Assembly: GCF_030867145.1 (NCBI RefSeq) | Contig: NC_134436.1 | Location: 6,572,001-6,636,000 of the forward strand | Direction of reading: 5' to 3' | Source of the DNA: Opisthocomus hoazin | Lineage: Eukaryota > Chordata > Aves > Opisthocomiformes > Opisthocomidae | Length of the DNA stretch: 64,000 nt | Shown: piece after piece, positions 1 to 13,600 of the stretch | Layout: each line of letters opens with the position of its first letter | Numbering within the stretch: the stretch's first letter is position 1 | Notes under the pieces: model-generated | What the model saw: the letters and a program-made list of their open reading frames with translations, nothing else | Databases searched by the model: none | What the model was told of the DNA's origin: nothing | Position numbers and translations under genes: made by a program

Positions 1-3000
1 GCCTGCAGCTGTCGGTCTCCTGTGGCTGCAGACCGCGAGCTCGCAGCTGTCTGTGCTCGGTCACGTTGGGCAATTACTCCAGGTTTCATTCACTCGGCAA
101 ACCTGCCCCTCACCGCAGGCAGGGATCCAGGGCGGGGTGCGAACCGTCCATCTTCCCTCCTCTCGCGGGCAGGCAGCTCCCAAGCCCGGCAGCGTCGCTT
201 TCTACGATTCTGCTCTCTACTTGCCAGCCCTGTAACCGTAACCCTATATATACGGTCCCTCCCACCTCAGCAGTTCCGCTCGCCGAGTCTCCTCCATTGT
301 CTATGTGCAGGTATTTTATGCGAGACATAATTACTCTTGTTCCTATCAGCTGAGACAAGCATGCACAAGATTAGCTCCCTCGCAGGGTACAAAATGGTGC
401 ACCCCGAGTGCCTTCCGAACGGCACGTGTAAAGAGGAGGATCGTGACTGTAGGTACTGGGTACATTAACAGCAAGCAAAGCAAAGGTGATTTACTGAGGA
501 GCTTCACCGAGTGCTCTGCTAGGTTCTGGGTATGCTAGAGGAGGAAAGGGGAAACAAAATGTAATTATTATGGAAAGATTCTCCTGCGAGTGACATTTGG
601 AAATAATGAGATTGTGTCATTAGGGGCACAAAGGTAAAGGAACATATAGAGAAGATACATCGGACATTTGGATTCTAACTGTTCTCACGTTCTATCAGAC
701 CAAGGGCACGGTCGATACACCAGAAGGCTACAGCAGACACACAGCTGCAAAGTCCACAGTCAACGGGGAAATTTATCTTCCAAGGTGCCAGGTAAGAGGT
801 AAATGTAAAAAACGCAGCCTGCAGGTGTGCTGGGTACTTTGGGATTGCTTTCCTCGGTCACCTTGGATGGCCATGACAAAGGGAAGCGGTTTCCCTCATA
901 GCGCGGTGCTGGCAGAGCTGCCCGTGCCGCCTCCCGAAGCGTGCGTCGCGGCAGGCCCGCAGGGCTGCTGAGCAAGGAATGTGATGCCACCGAGGCGCTC
1001 CTGCGTGCCCTGGCTCACCCCGCCAGCAGGGACTCGCTGACCTCTCCGAGGAGGAAAGGAGCCATGGGCAGAACCACTTCATTCTGTCTGCCTTCTCGGC
1101 GGGCATCTGCCGCCTCCGAGCAGACGGGTGTCGTGGTGTGCCAGCCTCCGAGCACCTTGCCCAGGAGGGGCAAGGACCCTGCGCGGCTGAGGGCGGGGAG
1201 TAGGGATGAATAGAGCTGCCAGAGGCTCATTAATTGCAGGCCTGACAGCACACTGACAAACGAGCACGTAAGAAAAAAATATCAGATGGGGCCCCAAGGA
1301 GCACAGTTCAGACATAATCATTCATCTTACGCATACATTAGTCTGAGTTTCTGCAGGGCAGTGAAACACTCCTCACCGCAGTAAGTTTTGGGGGAAAACC
1401 AGCCATGTAACGTCCTGAATGCCTCCACAGCCCACTTTCCCACTTTTCCCCACACACGTGTTTCGCCCTTGCAAACAGCACGGTCAAAGCTGCACAGCAG
1501 CTGCGTGTCCTTCCATGCCAGCATTCATTTCTCCTCAATAAATACTCAGTATCCACAATAAAGCCATGCACACAGAAACACAAAATGCCAGCATTTGACT
1601 CGGAGCAGTATTTAACATATAGTAGATAAATGATTTTACCTGTTGCATTAAGAGGAATAATTTATACCTGAATAAGTAAAACCTTAAAGCCAGTGAACGC
1701 AGCCACACTAGGCCACTGCAGCTTAATATGAACAATTTTGCTTGCTTTATAACCCCTCTAAAGCCATCAGAACGCTTTGGCATGGCAGGAGTGCCTGGCT
1801 GCAACGACTGGCAGGCCAGTGCCCACGTGCCTGCTAACTGTGTGCCCCTGCCACCACAAAGAGCTTGTTACACGGGAAGAGTCGTGTTAGAAGCAGACAC
1901 AGCACTGAAAAAGCGCGACTGACTTGCCCACAGTGGCTGCGATGAAGAAAAGTGGATCTGAAACCAAGGTCCCCACGTGCTGTTTGCTTTCAGCTTGCTC
2001 CATGCAGCGAAGCAGACGCACGCCGGTGTCCCGGGGGTTCCGGGAGCAGAGCCGTGGCCCGCCAGAGCCACGTTCCGATGCTGCACATTTTGCTCAGGTC
2101 CCTGCCTTCAGTGCTTCCCACCAGCCAGGCGCCTCTGCGGGTGAGCAGGAAGGTTCAAAGCCAGCCCACCCAACGCACCAGACACGAGGCGACAGGCTGG
2201 GAGGCGCCTCGGCAGCCTCTCCGGCGCGGCAGCTCTCGTCTGGCAGCAGCTTTGTGCCACTTGCTCACGCTGTGCCCCTTCCCGGGCCGCTGCATTGCCA
2301 CGGCCGGCGCCCGCAGCCTGGGCCGGGAGGGTTTGGACACGTCCTGGCAAACTCTGCCCGGCCTCAGTGGTCCTGTCCTCCCCACCCTGGGACCAGCCCC
2401 ACCTAAAGGTGTTTCATCTGGATTCGATTCTGTGTTACCTTATTTAAAGGCCGTTCAGCACCACGCTTGGTAGCGCAACGTGCCATTTAATACAGCAGTA
2501 AACCAAACGAGAAAGGTTTTCTAAAAAGAAGTTCAAATAAAAATCACTTAAGAAACAGCATAAATGTTTGCCATTTTTAAGAACAGAGAAATTAAGGTAC
2601 TTGGAGGTCAAGTTATTTGCATCTTAACTATTATCAGTAACACTCAGACTGCCAAGATGTAGAAGCCTCCCGCAGAACACGTGCCAACACCTCCGTGGTT
2701 AGATCAGCACCCATTCCACATCTGCTGAGGAAACCCCGATCGGCAGCAGGACCTGCCGGCGCGAAGGTGTCGCGGGCTGTCCCCAGGCTGCTCTCCAAGC
2801 CCGCGACAAACCCTGCGGGTTTGCACCGTGTTGTTTCCCCTCCTCATTTCATTCTCCTCCGTTTACCCAGACCCTGAATCCTGCTCCCAGCCGGCGGGGT
2901 GATGCAGCCCCGTGGCAGAGCTTTATTTAAGATCATCCTTCATAGGAGCACTCATCAATAACTGCTAACCTACTCCCTCGAAGACACAGATCAATTGACA

Positions 3001-6000
3001 GAGTATTATAACCCCTTAAAATATTAATGCCCTATCAGGGAGACAATTTCACTAGGCCTACAGACTCTTCCATTATTAGAAATTATGCCCCAGCCTTAAA
3101 TAAATTAACTCAATAAATGTCTTACCATGAATACAAATTCCTGCTTAGGGCTTGCAAATAAAATGATTTAGAGCTGTTCTCTGAGGAAAGATGAGGTGTT
3201 TAAACTTGCAAAAGAGGAAGGGCTACCATATTCATTAGTCTTGTTTTAAATGGACTTCTTTTTTTAAACTGAAGGCATCCCTCTGGAAGGGAGGGGAGAT
3301 GTTCAGAAAACCAGGCTGTTACATTTTCTTACGCTGGGCCGTGTGGTTCCAGTCCTGTGAACACACAGAACCCTGCTCAGCCCCGAGGCCAGACCACACC
3401 AGCCGTGGGCAGGGGCTGCCCCGCGCCGTGGGCACCGCACCGCTGCGGGGCACAGCGCGGGTCGTGAGGAGCAACAGGCTGGTGTCCGGGACCCCGGCCA
3501 CCAGCTCCGAGACAGTCCGGATCCCCGAGGGTCCCGAGGTTCGATCTGGGCAGAAGGGAGCTCTTTCACTGGCCTCCTGCAGCGGTGACCGCGTGCTGCC
3601 AGCGTGGGGACGGCACCCGGACTGCCGAGCAGTGGAACCTGAGCCAGAGCTGCCCACCAGCAGCGCAGATCCGCCAGGAAACGCTGCCTGCGCCGGGAGA
3701 GGCCGCGAGCTGCTCTCGGGGCACGGGGTGCAGCAGCAGCCTTTCCCATCTGACAAGCTGTGTTCGTGCTCCTGCCAGCCCAGCCGGCCATCCCTTATTC
3801 AGGGTTAGGTAACACGAGCAGCATTTAGCGCGACTGCTGCTGTAACGTGCCCTTAACGCTGAGAGCAGAGGCCAGGCTGGACCACTGCGCTGCTGTTCTC
3901 CCAGCTGCCCCAGCTCACCCAGCCTTCAGCCAAGACCGTGCCACGTGAAAACCAGGAGGCTCGACCTGCCAGGGGTGCATTCGGTGGGAGTCACTCCGCC
4001 TGCAGCCCGCCACCTTCTGCTTGCACGTGCCCAAAGACCCCACACAAGTTCTCAGGGCATCCGTTAACAAAGCTTCAGCCTTAGCAGGAGTAACCTCAAC
4101 ACCACATAAAGCATGCACAAGCCCATTAACCATCCCAAGCCTCCTGTCGAAGCATTTGCTCTCTTCGTATCGATGAGCTGACTGTAGCAACGTGAAAATC
4201 ACACCGTCACATTTAATTGCAGCTGTATTTCACACCAAAGGCCCCTGATGTTTCAAGAAGAGTGTTACTGCTCTGCACCCCCTGATGACTCTGTGAGCTG
4301 GCAAGACAAATGTGGAGCGTCAGCAGAGTAATGCCTTGGCTGTCCGTTCTGCATACTCCCACCACTTGCATTTTTGGACACAGCTTCTTGGAGAAGTTAC
4401 ACACACCTCGCTTTTTCTGTGCACTGCTGTACCACTACCAATGCATCACCTGAAAAACTGGACTCCCTCAGGTGGGCACAGCCTGTTTTGCACTCTCTCT
4501 GCTGTCCTTAAGGACAGGACAGTCCTGGACAGGTAGTCAGCAAGATCGGGAGATGTGTAGGCAGCACCCCATGGCTTCGTTATCTTCGTTATCTGCCTGG
4601 TAGCAGCTGCCAGATGTCCCTGCCTGCCTACGGGATGCCCAGAGCCACCCGTACAGCAAAGCGGCGTACCTCGGTCTGTGCTGCAGCAGAAGACTGCACG
4701 ACAACACTCTCCCAAAGGACAGGCCTGAGCTCAAAACAGAGCGTGAAGACACGCACGTTCCTAAGACACCGCAGGTGAACTGATGCCTTCTGCAGATGAT
4801 AACCCACACGAATACCACGGGGAAGAGAAATTCTCTGTGCTCAGGCATCCATTTTATGAGGTTTTGATTTCTGGTAACCAAAGCACTACTGTTTGCTGGT
4901 TAAGAGCTCACCACTTCCTTGGTCCTGGCTTAGCAAGATCAGAGCATGCCTTGAAAGTGGATGCAATGTTTCCAGTTCTTACAGCTCAGTCTCAAACAGA
5001 AAGGTACACATAAAAGTCAGGGTGAAAAAGTAGCCACACAGATTCCACTGGGCTGAATCAGAAAGGTTTGTCAAAGAGACCGTAGATTCGACTGACTTGT
5101 TTTGCCTTAGAGAGAAATTCCACCAAAAGCCACCCACAGAGACATGTAAACATGGGGAATTTTACGAGCGGATCAGGGAGATTGCCTTGGCAGCACCCTT
5201 CTCCTCGGCGTCTCCTCTTTGTTGCACCGACTTCGCGCTGGTACCTGTTGTGTTCCCAGCTGATGCATCAGCGAGCTGTCGGGCTGGCGACGTGACCCCC
5301 CTCCCCCCGCAGGAACACTTATCTGCTGTAGCTTTTACCCACAGCATCCGAATCCGCTCCCTGACACCCTTGAGGGCTGGGACAAACGTAACCCCAGCTC
5401 ACACAAGCGAGGAAGGGAGCGTGTGGGCACGGAGAGGGGGTGCAGCCTGCCTGGGGGTGGGGGGAGAGAGGCAAGCAGAGGGAAGAGCAGCTCACCCTCC
5501 TCCCCGAGGCCCCAGACCCCCAGGACTGGGAGCCCACTGCTGCGCCTGTGCTGTCATGGGGCCTTCCCGAGGGCATCGCTTCCCAACCGCTGTTCCCGGG
5601 TCAGAAACGTCCCACCTGCCTCAGTTTCCCCACAGACCTCGCATCCAGCAGGTACGCAGGCAGCGGCTGTCCCCAGCGCGAGATGCCCCACGCGCTGGCC
5701 CCGCTGCCCAGCCCCCAGCCCCGGACAGCCCACCCAGGCACCACCACCAGGCAGCACAGGGCTGTGTCACCCTTAGGGCCCTTAGCTCTTCAGATAGCGG
5801 GAGAGTGTACCTGGGTGGTAATACCAAGTTTCAAAGCCACTGGGCAAGAAGTCAGGTCAGAGCAGCGGCTCCCCAGCTCTGCGCAGCCGGGTGCAGCCTG
5901 ACGGCTGCCTGGGAGCGTGGCGGGCGGGTGGGCACCCCGCCGAGCCCCTGCTGCCACCTCCCTCCCGGCCCCGGCACCTGAGCCGTCCCGCTCCGTCTCC

Positions 6001-6500
6001 AGCCGCCGGCCAGGCTCTGCTCCGCTGCGGCGCAGCTGGCGATGATCCTCGCTGAGGGCAGCTGATGCTGTGGGAAACGATTCCTTGAGAGGCTGATCTC
6101 TGTGCTAGCAAAAGACCGAGGAAGGGAGGAATACATTACCAGCTCTGATCTGGCATTACAGCACGCTCGCTGCTTTGGTTCTGCCTCCCAAAAGCAGAAT
6201 TAATTGCTGGGTTAGAAAATGCAGATAAATCAATCGGCTCGCACCACGTTTATTTTCCGTAGCTCCCGGCAGCTTCCGACAGCAGCACCCACGCTCGCTC
6301 CACAGAGCGGGAAGGGTCGGTCCCTCGCCGAAGGCCGCGAGCAGAACGGAGCGGCTGCCCGGCGCGAGGCAGCGCACGGCGGTGGCACAGCTACAGCAGC
6401 GCCCTGGAGCCAGGCACCACCACACCGGCAGGGTTGCTGCCCCGTTTCAGCATGTAAGGCAATGGTCATTCCAGACCCGCTGCATAACTTCTCCTTCTAG
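1..6500. other. GC-rich intergenic block, no gene recognised
   Basis: This is sequence downstream of KCNIP1 with many CpG dinucleotides, most dense at about 3340-3760 and 5400-6420. Long open frames on several strands are explained by base composition. It is interrupted by AT-rich complex islands at about 2470-2660 and 2925-3260 that look like conserved non-coding DNA. A TATATATA-like element lies near 244-251. No exon of a neighbouring gene could be recognised. Confidence 0.6.
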
Positions 6501-9500
6501 CTTTTCTAAAATAAACGCCTGGAAGCCAGGATAGAAAGAGGCGGCAGAAAACAGATACTGTGAGAAAAGAAATGTCATTTTATACCGCAGACTTATTTAC
6601 AGCAAACTCCGTGACTTGACAACGGTGTCTACAGCAACAAAGAAAATAAAACACTCCGTCGTTACCAGTACGCTCTTTTTGGGTGCAACAATAAAGCAAA
6701 CACAAACCTCAAACCAGGCTCCTCGGTCTGCACAGGAACCTCTCTCTGGGCTGTGTTTCCCACCCAGGGTCTGGTCCCTGGCTGTGCTCCCCAGCCCGGC
6801 TGCAACGCTCACCAGCCACGACCACAGGCTGAGGACTTTTGCCGGGGAACGTGTGAACGCAGGCAGCGACCCTTCCCACTTTCATTCACCGCGTGTCTGA
6901 TGGGAGTGGAGCAGGGCACGCCAACACCCTCAGTGCCCCGGTCCTGTCCCTGTGTCACCTCTGCTCGGCAGCTCCCTCCTGCACTAGGAAAGGGACTTGA
7001 ATGCAGAAGGTACCTACCACAGCTCAGAAAACCAAAGGTCTGAGCTGTTCACACCGTCTCTTAGGGACCTCTACAGACAAACTTTCATGGAAATACACTT
7101 TTCTGCTGATCTTCTCTTATTTTGTCTCTCAGTCACCAGGATTTGTTGTTCTTTTCTCTGGCACAGTAAAGGGCCAGGTGAGCCAGGTGCCCCATCCAGC
7201 CCTGGTGTGAGTCCAAGCTGCCCATGGACACTGTGTCCAGGAGCAAGGCATCCGACTCCAACACAGAATTTATGCATCACGGAAGCGATAGCTCACATCT
7301 CAACTTTTATCCAGTGTTTAAACCCCTTGGAACGTGCGAACGCTTTACGAACTGCCAGTGGACCGAGACACAGGGCACAGGGAACTGGGCTGCGGGACGG
7401 CTGCCCGTCAGCGCGGTTTTCTCAGCCAAGGTGTCCGCAGGAGCAGCCGCACGCACCGGGGCAGCCCGGAGCCCACCTCACGGCAGCCTGGTGTCCAGCA
7501 CTCCGCAAAAGCCTTACCCAACGCTCTGTGGTATCCATGGCGAGGCAGATATCTGCTGTCAAACACCTTTCAGGTTCCTGCTGCTCTTTGAAAGAGCAAG
7601 CAATGCTGACAACAAATTCTCTGTCACCGACACTGCCTTGTTCTTAATGGGTCTAATGTGCCACACTGCTGACACTGGAACGAAAAAAAACCATTTCAAG
7701 TAGGAACAAAAGTTCTGGACTGGTACCAGGCATGTTTTTTTTCCAATCCAAAACCTCGCTGTATTATTTCCATTATGACGTTGCCCGTTACAACCTAAAA
7801 ACATTATTTTATCAGCGTGTACATCAGCACCCAATGTTCATGCCTGGATTCTTGTACAGCTTTCTAATTTCACTTTAAAATAAAGAATACACTTTAAAAG
7901 TGAAAAAAGGTCAGCGTAACCTCTTGTCAGATACAAGAATGAGTCTGGGAACAGATAATTAATTACACACTCAGTTTCAGGTACACAACATTTTGTTATC
8001 ATCTCGGATTAATGCACAATTGGGGGTTAATCTTGGGCCAAAACTCTGACCTGATATGACCGTCATTCCTTTCTGCTCCCTAACTTATTAAATGTACATT
8101 TCATCCATAGAAGCGGCTTCAGCTGTCAAAAGCTGGGCAGATATTTTAACTGGCACTAGATTAGGATCTATTGCAAAGTACTGCTTATTTTTATGTTAAT
8201 AGGATGAAGTACACTGAGACAGCAGATCAGATCAAGATGTACTTATCAGACAAGCTACAGTAAGTACTGGTTTCTGGTTTGCATGTTCATGAGAAGGAAA
8301 GTTATCTCTGTTGGTAGTGCATGGTTTTTTGGAACTGTCCTGAACACCATAAGCATAAAACAAGCTCAATTAAAACTTCCCCCCCCCCCCCCCCCCCAAA
8401 AAAAAAGAGCTTTCCCCCTAAAGGACCTAAGCCTGCACCGATATCCTCTTCTCTTTCAATAAGGGGTGGGAAATATTTTTAAGAAAAATAAATAAAAGAC
8501 AAAATACTTGGATGAACACTTTAAATTACTACATAAATGCTTTATGCTTCCCTCTTTCTGAGATGCCACTTACCGGTAGGATTGACCCGTGCTGTGGCAC
8601 AGCAGTGTCGCCTCTGGAGTGGCCGTAATGCCTCGGGGAGGTGACGATGCAGCAGGGACACCCCAGCACCTCTGCACCTCTCTCACGAAGCACTGCAGCA
8701 AGGCACCCAGTTCAAAATTCTGTGGTTTTTCATTTTGCTCCAGACAGTCACGGACAGCTGATACGGACACACTCCAGCGTTTGGCTTCTGAAGGGGCTGG
8801 ATGTTGGTTATAGAGAAGAAACTTTATATTATTATTTTCAGTATTGAAAAATAAGAACTCTTGCTTTATGTTCTTTTTGAGCTGAGGAGTTTTTGGTAGT
8901 GGAAAACAACAGAGTCACGTTATCCACGTGGGATATGAAAGCAGCAACATGCGCTACCAGCAGATGAGTAAGAGAGAGCAGACAAACGCCTTACCAGCAG
9001 CTCTTTCCCTCCGTTACGCGCTGAGTCCCGGTCCCCCAGCTGCTCGCTTGAGAGGAGCTCCAGCACAGCGGGCATGGAGACTGCTCCTCGGTGAAAAGTT
9101 GTTCAGGTGCGTGCTCGTCAGCTGCATCGGGCCCAGGCACGCGCGTTCAGGGTCTCCATTGGAAAGGACATCGCTGGAAAGCTTACTCAGAGGTGCTTAC
9201 GTAAGTTCCAAGATTAATTTCCAAGGAACAAGCATTTTCTGCTTTTGGGTGAAACAGTATGAGGTGGGAAAAACACCTTGAGGTTCGCATGGGTTTAGCT
9301 TTACATTTAGCTTATGAAATAGCAGTGGTAGGTTTGCCACCAGAAAGACAGCTCTCGAACAGGCTGAGGCTCAAAAATGCCTCAGCGACAGGCAGTGCGG
9401 TACAGAAACATATTTTGTGTTTAAAAATAGTCTCAACTGTTGTCAGAAAAGATTAAGCAATGTTTTTCTCCTTCACCAGCGCAACATAGCAGTGCAGACA

Positions 9501-12500
9501 AAGTAGGAGTGTAACTGTTGTTACTCTGTGCATGAGGAAATGCTGTTTTATCTAATTTACTGCAGCCCGAGGTGAAACATTAACTTAGGTTTGAATTATG
9601 ATGGGATGTAAAATGGCCTGAACAAAAGCACTGCTGGGCTTTCTTTCTAGGGTGTGAACTTCGAGGTCTTCAAAACTGAGTCTGAACGGTATCACAACGC
9701 ACACCTTTCATTTTATTGAAGTATTCACTGAAATGTTTACCTTCGGAGTAAACACTAAAAATACAGAAAAGGAAAAAAAATTATATGGTGGAGGTTTCCC
9801 AAAGGACTATGAAAATATTTTAAAGGGATAAAAAGAAATAATTGCAGACTTAGCTTCCGTTTTGTGTTTCAAAAGATAAAGAAAAGATCTTCATAGCATT
9901 TACACAGTTCAGTACACGTGCTGCCTGCAGAGCTCCTTGTGCCTTCTGTGGGCGATGGAGCTGGTGCCGGCTTCCCACAGGCTCCGGGTCGCAGCCAGAT
10001 CGATGCTCCTTGTGCGTCTGGGGTAAAGTGGGTTTCAGGCCACTCCTTCTCAGGGTCATTCTGGATCTTTAAAATGTGTCAGGGATGTACACCTGCCCGC
10101 CAGGGAATGTGCACACCAAACCGAAAGGGAAATCGCAAAAAGGAAGAAGAAATCCAACATTTTCACTCAAGTGATTATTTACGGTTTACAACTGTTACAG
10201 TATAAAGCGCTTCCAGCCTCAACACAAATAAAATAACAAGTTCCCGTTACCAAAAATCATTGAAACACTCGTGAGCCGCTGGAGAACACGACCTTCGGTA
10301 TGACACTGATAACTATCTGACAGAGAGAAAATGTCTGGTGTCCTTAAAGGCCCTGTAGCCTATTTGCTACTACATCTACGGTCACGTCGGATCATAGCAC
10401 GCCCCTGAAGAAGTTACGTGGCACCTGGAAAAGTACTGGCCAGTACAGCCCCATGGGACCCTTGGTACCCCCGTGCCCTGGCAGAGCCCCAGCCCAATTA
10501 TCAAAGGGAAACTGCTGATGTTTGGGCCATGTAGCTGCCTGCCAGTGAACGCACGCACGGTACCAACGGGAGATCGCTAAGGGGAGGAAGAAAACTTGAC
10601 AGCGTCACTCTTGCAATGACTTACACTCCTGTTGCCACATTAAGTAGTTACCACACAAATAAAAAATGGCTAATGAGAGAAGCTACGAGCCCAGCCCAAA
10701 CTGCGCTGGGCAGGTGTCGTTTCAGCCCGGCAGCCCTGGTGAACGGCAGCCGTGGTTCAGAGCTGCTGGATGCATCGCGTGGTACGAACGACACAGTGCG
10801 AGCAGCGTCCCCAGCCGCTCCCGCCAGCGGCTCAGGTGCCACCCTGGCTCGGGTTAGCTGGCTCTGTGTCTTGTCTGCTAAAAGCGCTTTGGGGAAATTA
10901 ATTGCTGCTTTGGGAATGCTGCGCACTCTTCCCTGTAATGTCCCACAAAGCACACTCCTGAGACAGAAGCCTGGTGGCATGTTGCATTTGCGAGGGAAAA
11001 TTTAACTCTAATAAAGATTAATACAGGGTGAGTCGCCACCACATTTTTTCTGATTGCCTTTCATTAACATTCTCCGCAACCTTGAACAAACAACACAGCC
11101 TTTTGTTTTTCTGGTTGCCAGACAGGGACTCTGAGGCACAACTAGCTCTTGCTCTGTGGGAGCAAAACGTTTTCGCTATAGGCTCCTGCACAGAGGTACT
11201 CCAAACCCTTTGAGCCCCAAACGCCCTGTAACAGCCTCTGCCTAGAGGAAAAATCTCCTTTGCGAAGTTGGAGCAACGCAACGTGAATTATTTGTGGGTG
11301 AAACAAGAAGAGAATTGATCCTTGCTCCTCTGGGAACACCGTCCTGCCGTGGGGCCATCCGCACAGCAGCCCGGGAGCTGCTGCCTGGGGCTCAGCACCG
11401 GTGCCAGTGCAATATCACTTGTGCTCTGCCACCACAGCATCTTGCCTGGCTCCTCCTCGGCCAGCTCGGCTCGCTGCAGTTTCACTGAAGCCCCTTGAAG
11501 ATATTTTTTGGGACGTGGGAGTTCCTCAGAGAACAGGCAGAGGGTATAATGCATTTGTGACAAAGAAAACAATAGTACGTAGCAAGGAAGGAACTTGTGA
11601 AAGACCAGATGGACTTACAGTCCGATTCTCACATTGTTAAATCAGTCCCCTGCAACTATCCAGTAAAAGCTTTATAATTTCTTCTTATACCGGTTTGCTT
11701 TCACTCTTCAGATCCTTCCTCATCAATTGCCTTAAAAGCTAAAATTCGTTTTCATAATTGCCTAAGAGCCCCTATTCATGGCCACAGACACCACTGCACT
11801 AGCACACCTCTGTTCCTTCACCTGTCGAACACCAGCCGTGTCCCAACATATCCCTGAACACTGGGCAACTCAGCTGCAGATACCAGATGGCTGTTCCTGT
11901 AAACGCAACAGCAGCACTGCAAGGAAAGGAGCCTCTGAAGGCTGGTTGATTTTAATGAATGACGTTTTGGTGTTACAAAAAAAGAAACATTGTGCTGGGA
12001 AATTCAGTCCATACTGATATGTGGTGGTATTTTCTGGACAACGCTGGTGACCATAATATCTATTATGTCATCATAGTAATGATAACACCGGGTACTTTGC
12101 CCAGCTCCAGGCAGGGAGTGGGGGAGCACTAAGAGGTTTCTTGAGCCATGGGATGGGTACAGCCTATTCCCCGTGGAGGTCTTGGACCATTTACTTGTTC
12201 CTGTGCCAATATTCCAATATCTGAATGCCAGTTGTGTTCCATGTTAATTCCCAGCTCTGCGTGCACAAGTGGGTGGAAGCCGAGGGTTTGGGAGAGCTGC
12301 AATGCTGCCTCTCGCTGCAAACACGGCAGAAACCCGCACAGCCAGGGCCCAGCTGCCCATATATCAGTGCACTAAAAATACCTCGAGAGCGAAACCACAG
12401 GAGACCAGCCAAACAACATCTATTTCTCCCCTCTTTGCCAAGTGCTAAAAAAAAAAAAAGAAAAAAGCCAAAGGAGAAAAATCCCAGCAGAGCGAACAGG

Positions 12501-13600
12501 TTTGACCGGCTTAGTCGCATTTTTGTGCTCTCTAACACAGACCCAGGCAGGGTTTTGTCTATCCCTTCCAGACCGTGTCAGCACCATGAGGCACCTCCGG
12601 CCCCTTCCCCCAAGGGAGCTCTAGCCCACTGCTGTTAACATTCTCCAAACCCCAACAACATCATCTTACTCCATGGACCTGTCCTTGGAGGGAAGGAATG
12701 GCTAATGCACAAGAACTTCTCCAGTTTGTGAAAGGTTGGCTTAGTTCCTGGCTCTGTCAAAATTACCTCCGCAATCATGTGGCTTTTCTCCGCTCCTACA
12801 CAAACGCCGGCACAAGGCAGCACCTCCCAGCCTTGCCGGGTCTCTGCAGATACACACAAAAGATGGCAAGGTGTTCAGATACCGTCAACGCAAAAGTCAT
12901 ACAAGTATTATAAATACCCTATCAGACCCATAGTAAAGCTAGAGTAAAGGAACAGTATGTCTCTCCTTCTCTATTAAATTTTTGAACATGGCTTTTACTG
13001 TACCTAAAATTACCCACAGGTCTCTGCAATGTCACGCTGACTTCTGCAATGACCTTTTTGGGCCCTGCTGAGCAGGGCTGCTCGAGCCCTGGAATATCCT
13101 CTTCACAGGCTGTAAATGGGATTTCTGTCTCAAATGGGGATTAAATGTGCTCTCAAAAAAGTGAATCTGCAAGTTCTGAAATTCTGCTTTTGGACTGTGG
13201 AGCTGCCAAAATCTACACCATCTTTTCCTGGTTTTTATTTATGACATGCACTAAATATTCACTGCTACAATAAGACATACTCTAAAAGCTTATACATTCT
13301 GTTAATTTTATTTCATTGCTAAAATCACCGCAAGGTATTGCTGTGATTGAAATCTCTTCCCTTCTATTCATTTCAAAGTGTCTTTTGTGTGACTGTGTGC
13401 AGCTGCTTCATTTGAATACAGAAGGAAACTGATCTAGAGAACAGTTCAGTAGCTTCTTTGTAGCAGACGTCCTTAAAAACTTTATCATTACAATATCACA
13501 GGTTATTGCAAAATAAAACAAATACAAGGCAAATTAACTATGCTAAGATAAATTTAAAAAAATCTGCAACAAAAACTGATAACATCTTAGAAGTGTTTTT
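6501..13600. other. Intergenic sequence, no gene recognised
   Basis: Mixed-composition intergenic DNA. It contains the C19A9 run and a complex AT-rich segment at 7860-8110 with a repeated CACTTTAAAA word (7871-7880 and 7890-7899). An A-run at about 12448-12460 is the only other clear simple repeat. No coding exon or CR1 copy is recognised. Confidence 0.6.
8379..8406. repeat. Homopolymer pair C19 then A9
   Basis: A run of 19 C is directly followed by 9 A. On the minus strand this is T9 followed by G19, a G-run long enough for G-quadruplex formation and prone to sequencing-length error. Confidence 0.95.

Noticed and set aside
1924-2473. Two plus-strand frames of 160 and 173 codons
   Set aside because: Two overlapping frames are open at once and neither resembles a known protein; GC-rich sequence explains them.
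3299-3808. Overlapping open frames of 145-169 codons on both strands
   Set aside because: Simultaneous open frames on opposite strands in a GC-rich segment indicate a composition effect. No recognisable motif.
5097-5981. 294-codon open frame on the plus strand, the longest in the window
   Set aside because: Composition is Pro/Ala/Arg/Gly-rich with no domain, it lies in a GC-rich block where stops are rare, and overlapping frames on both strands are also open. No splice or family evidence.
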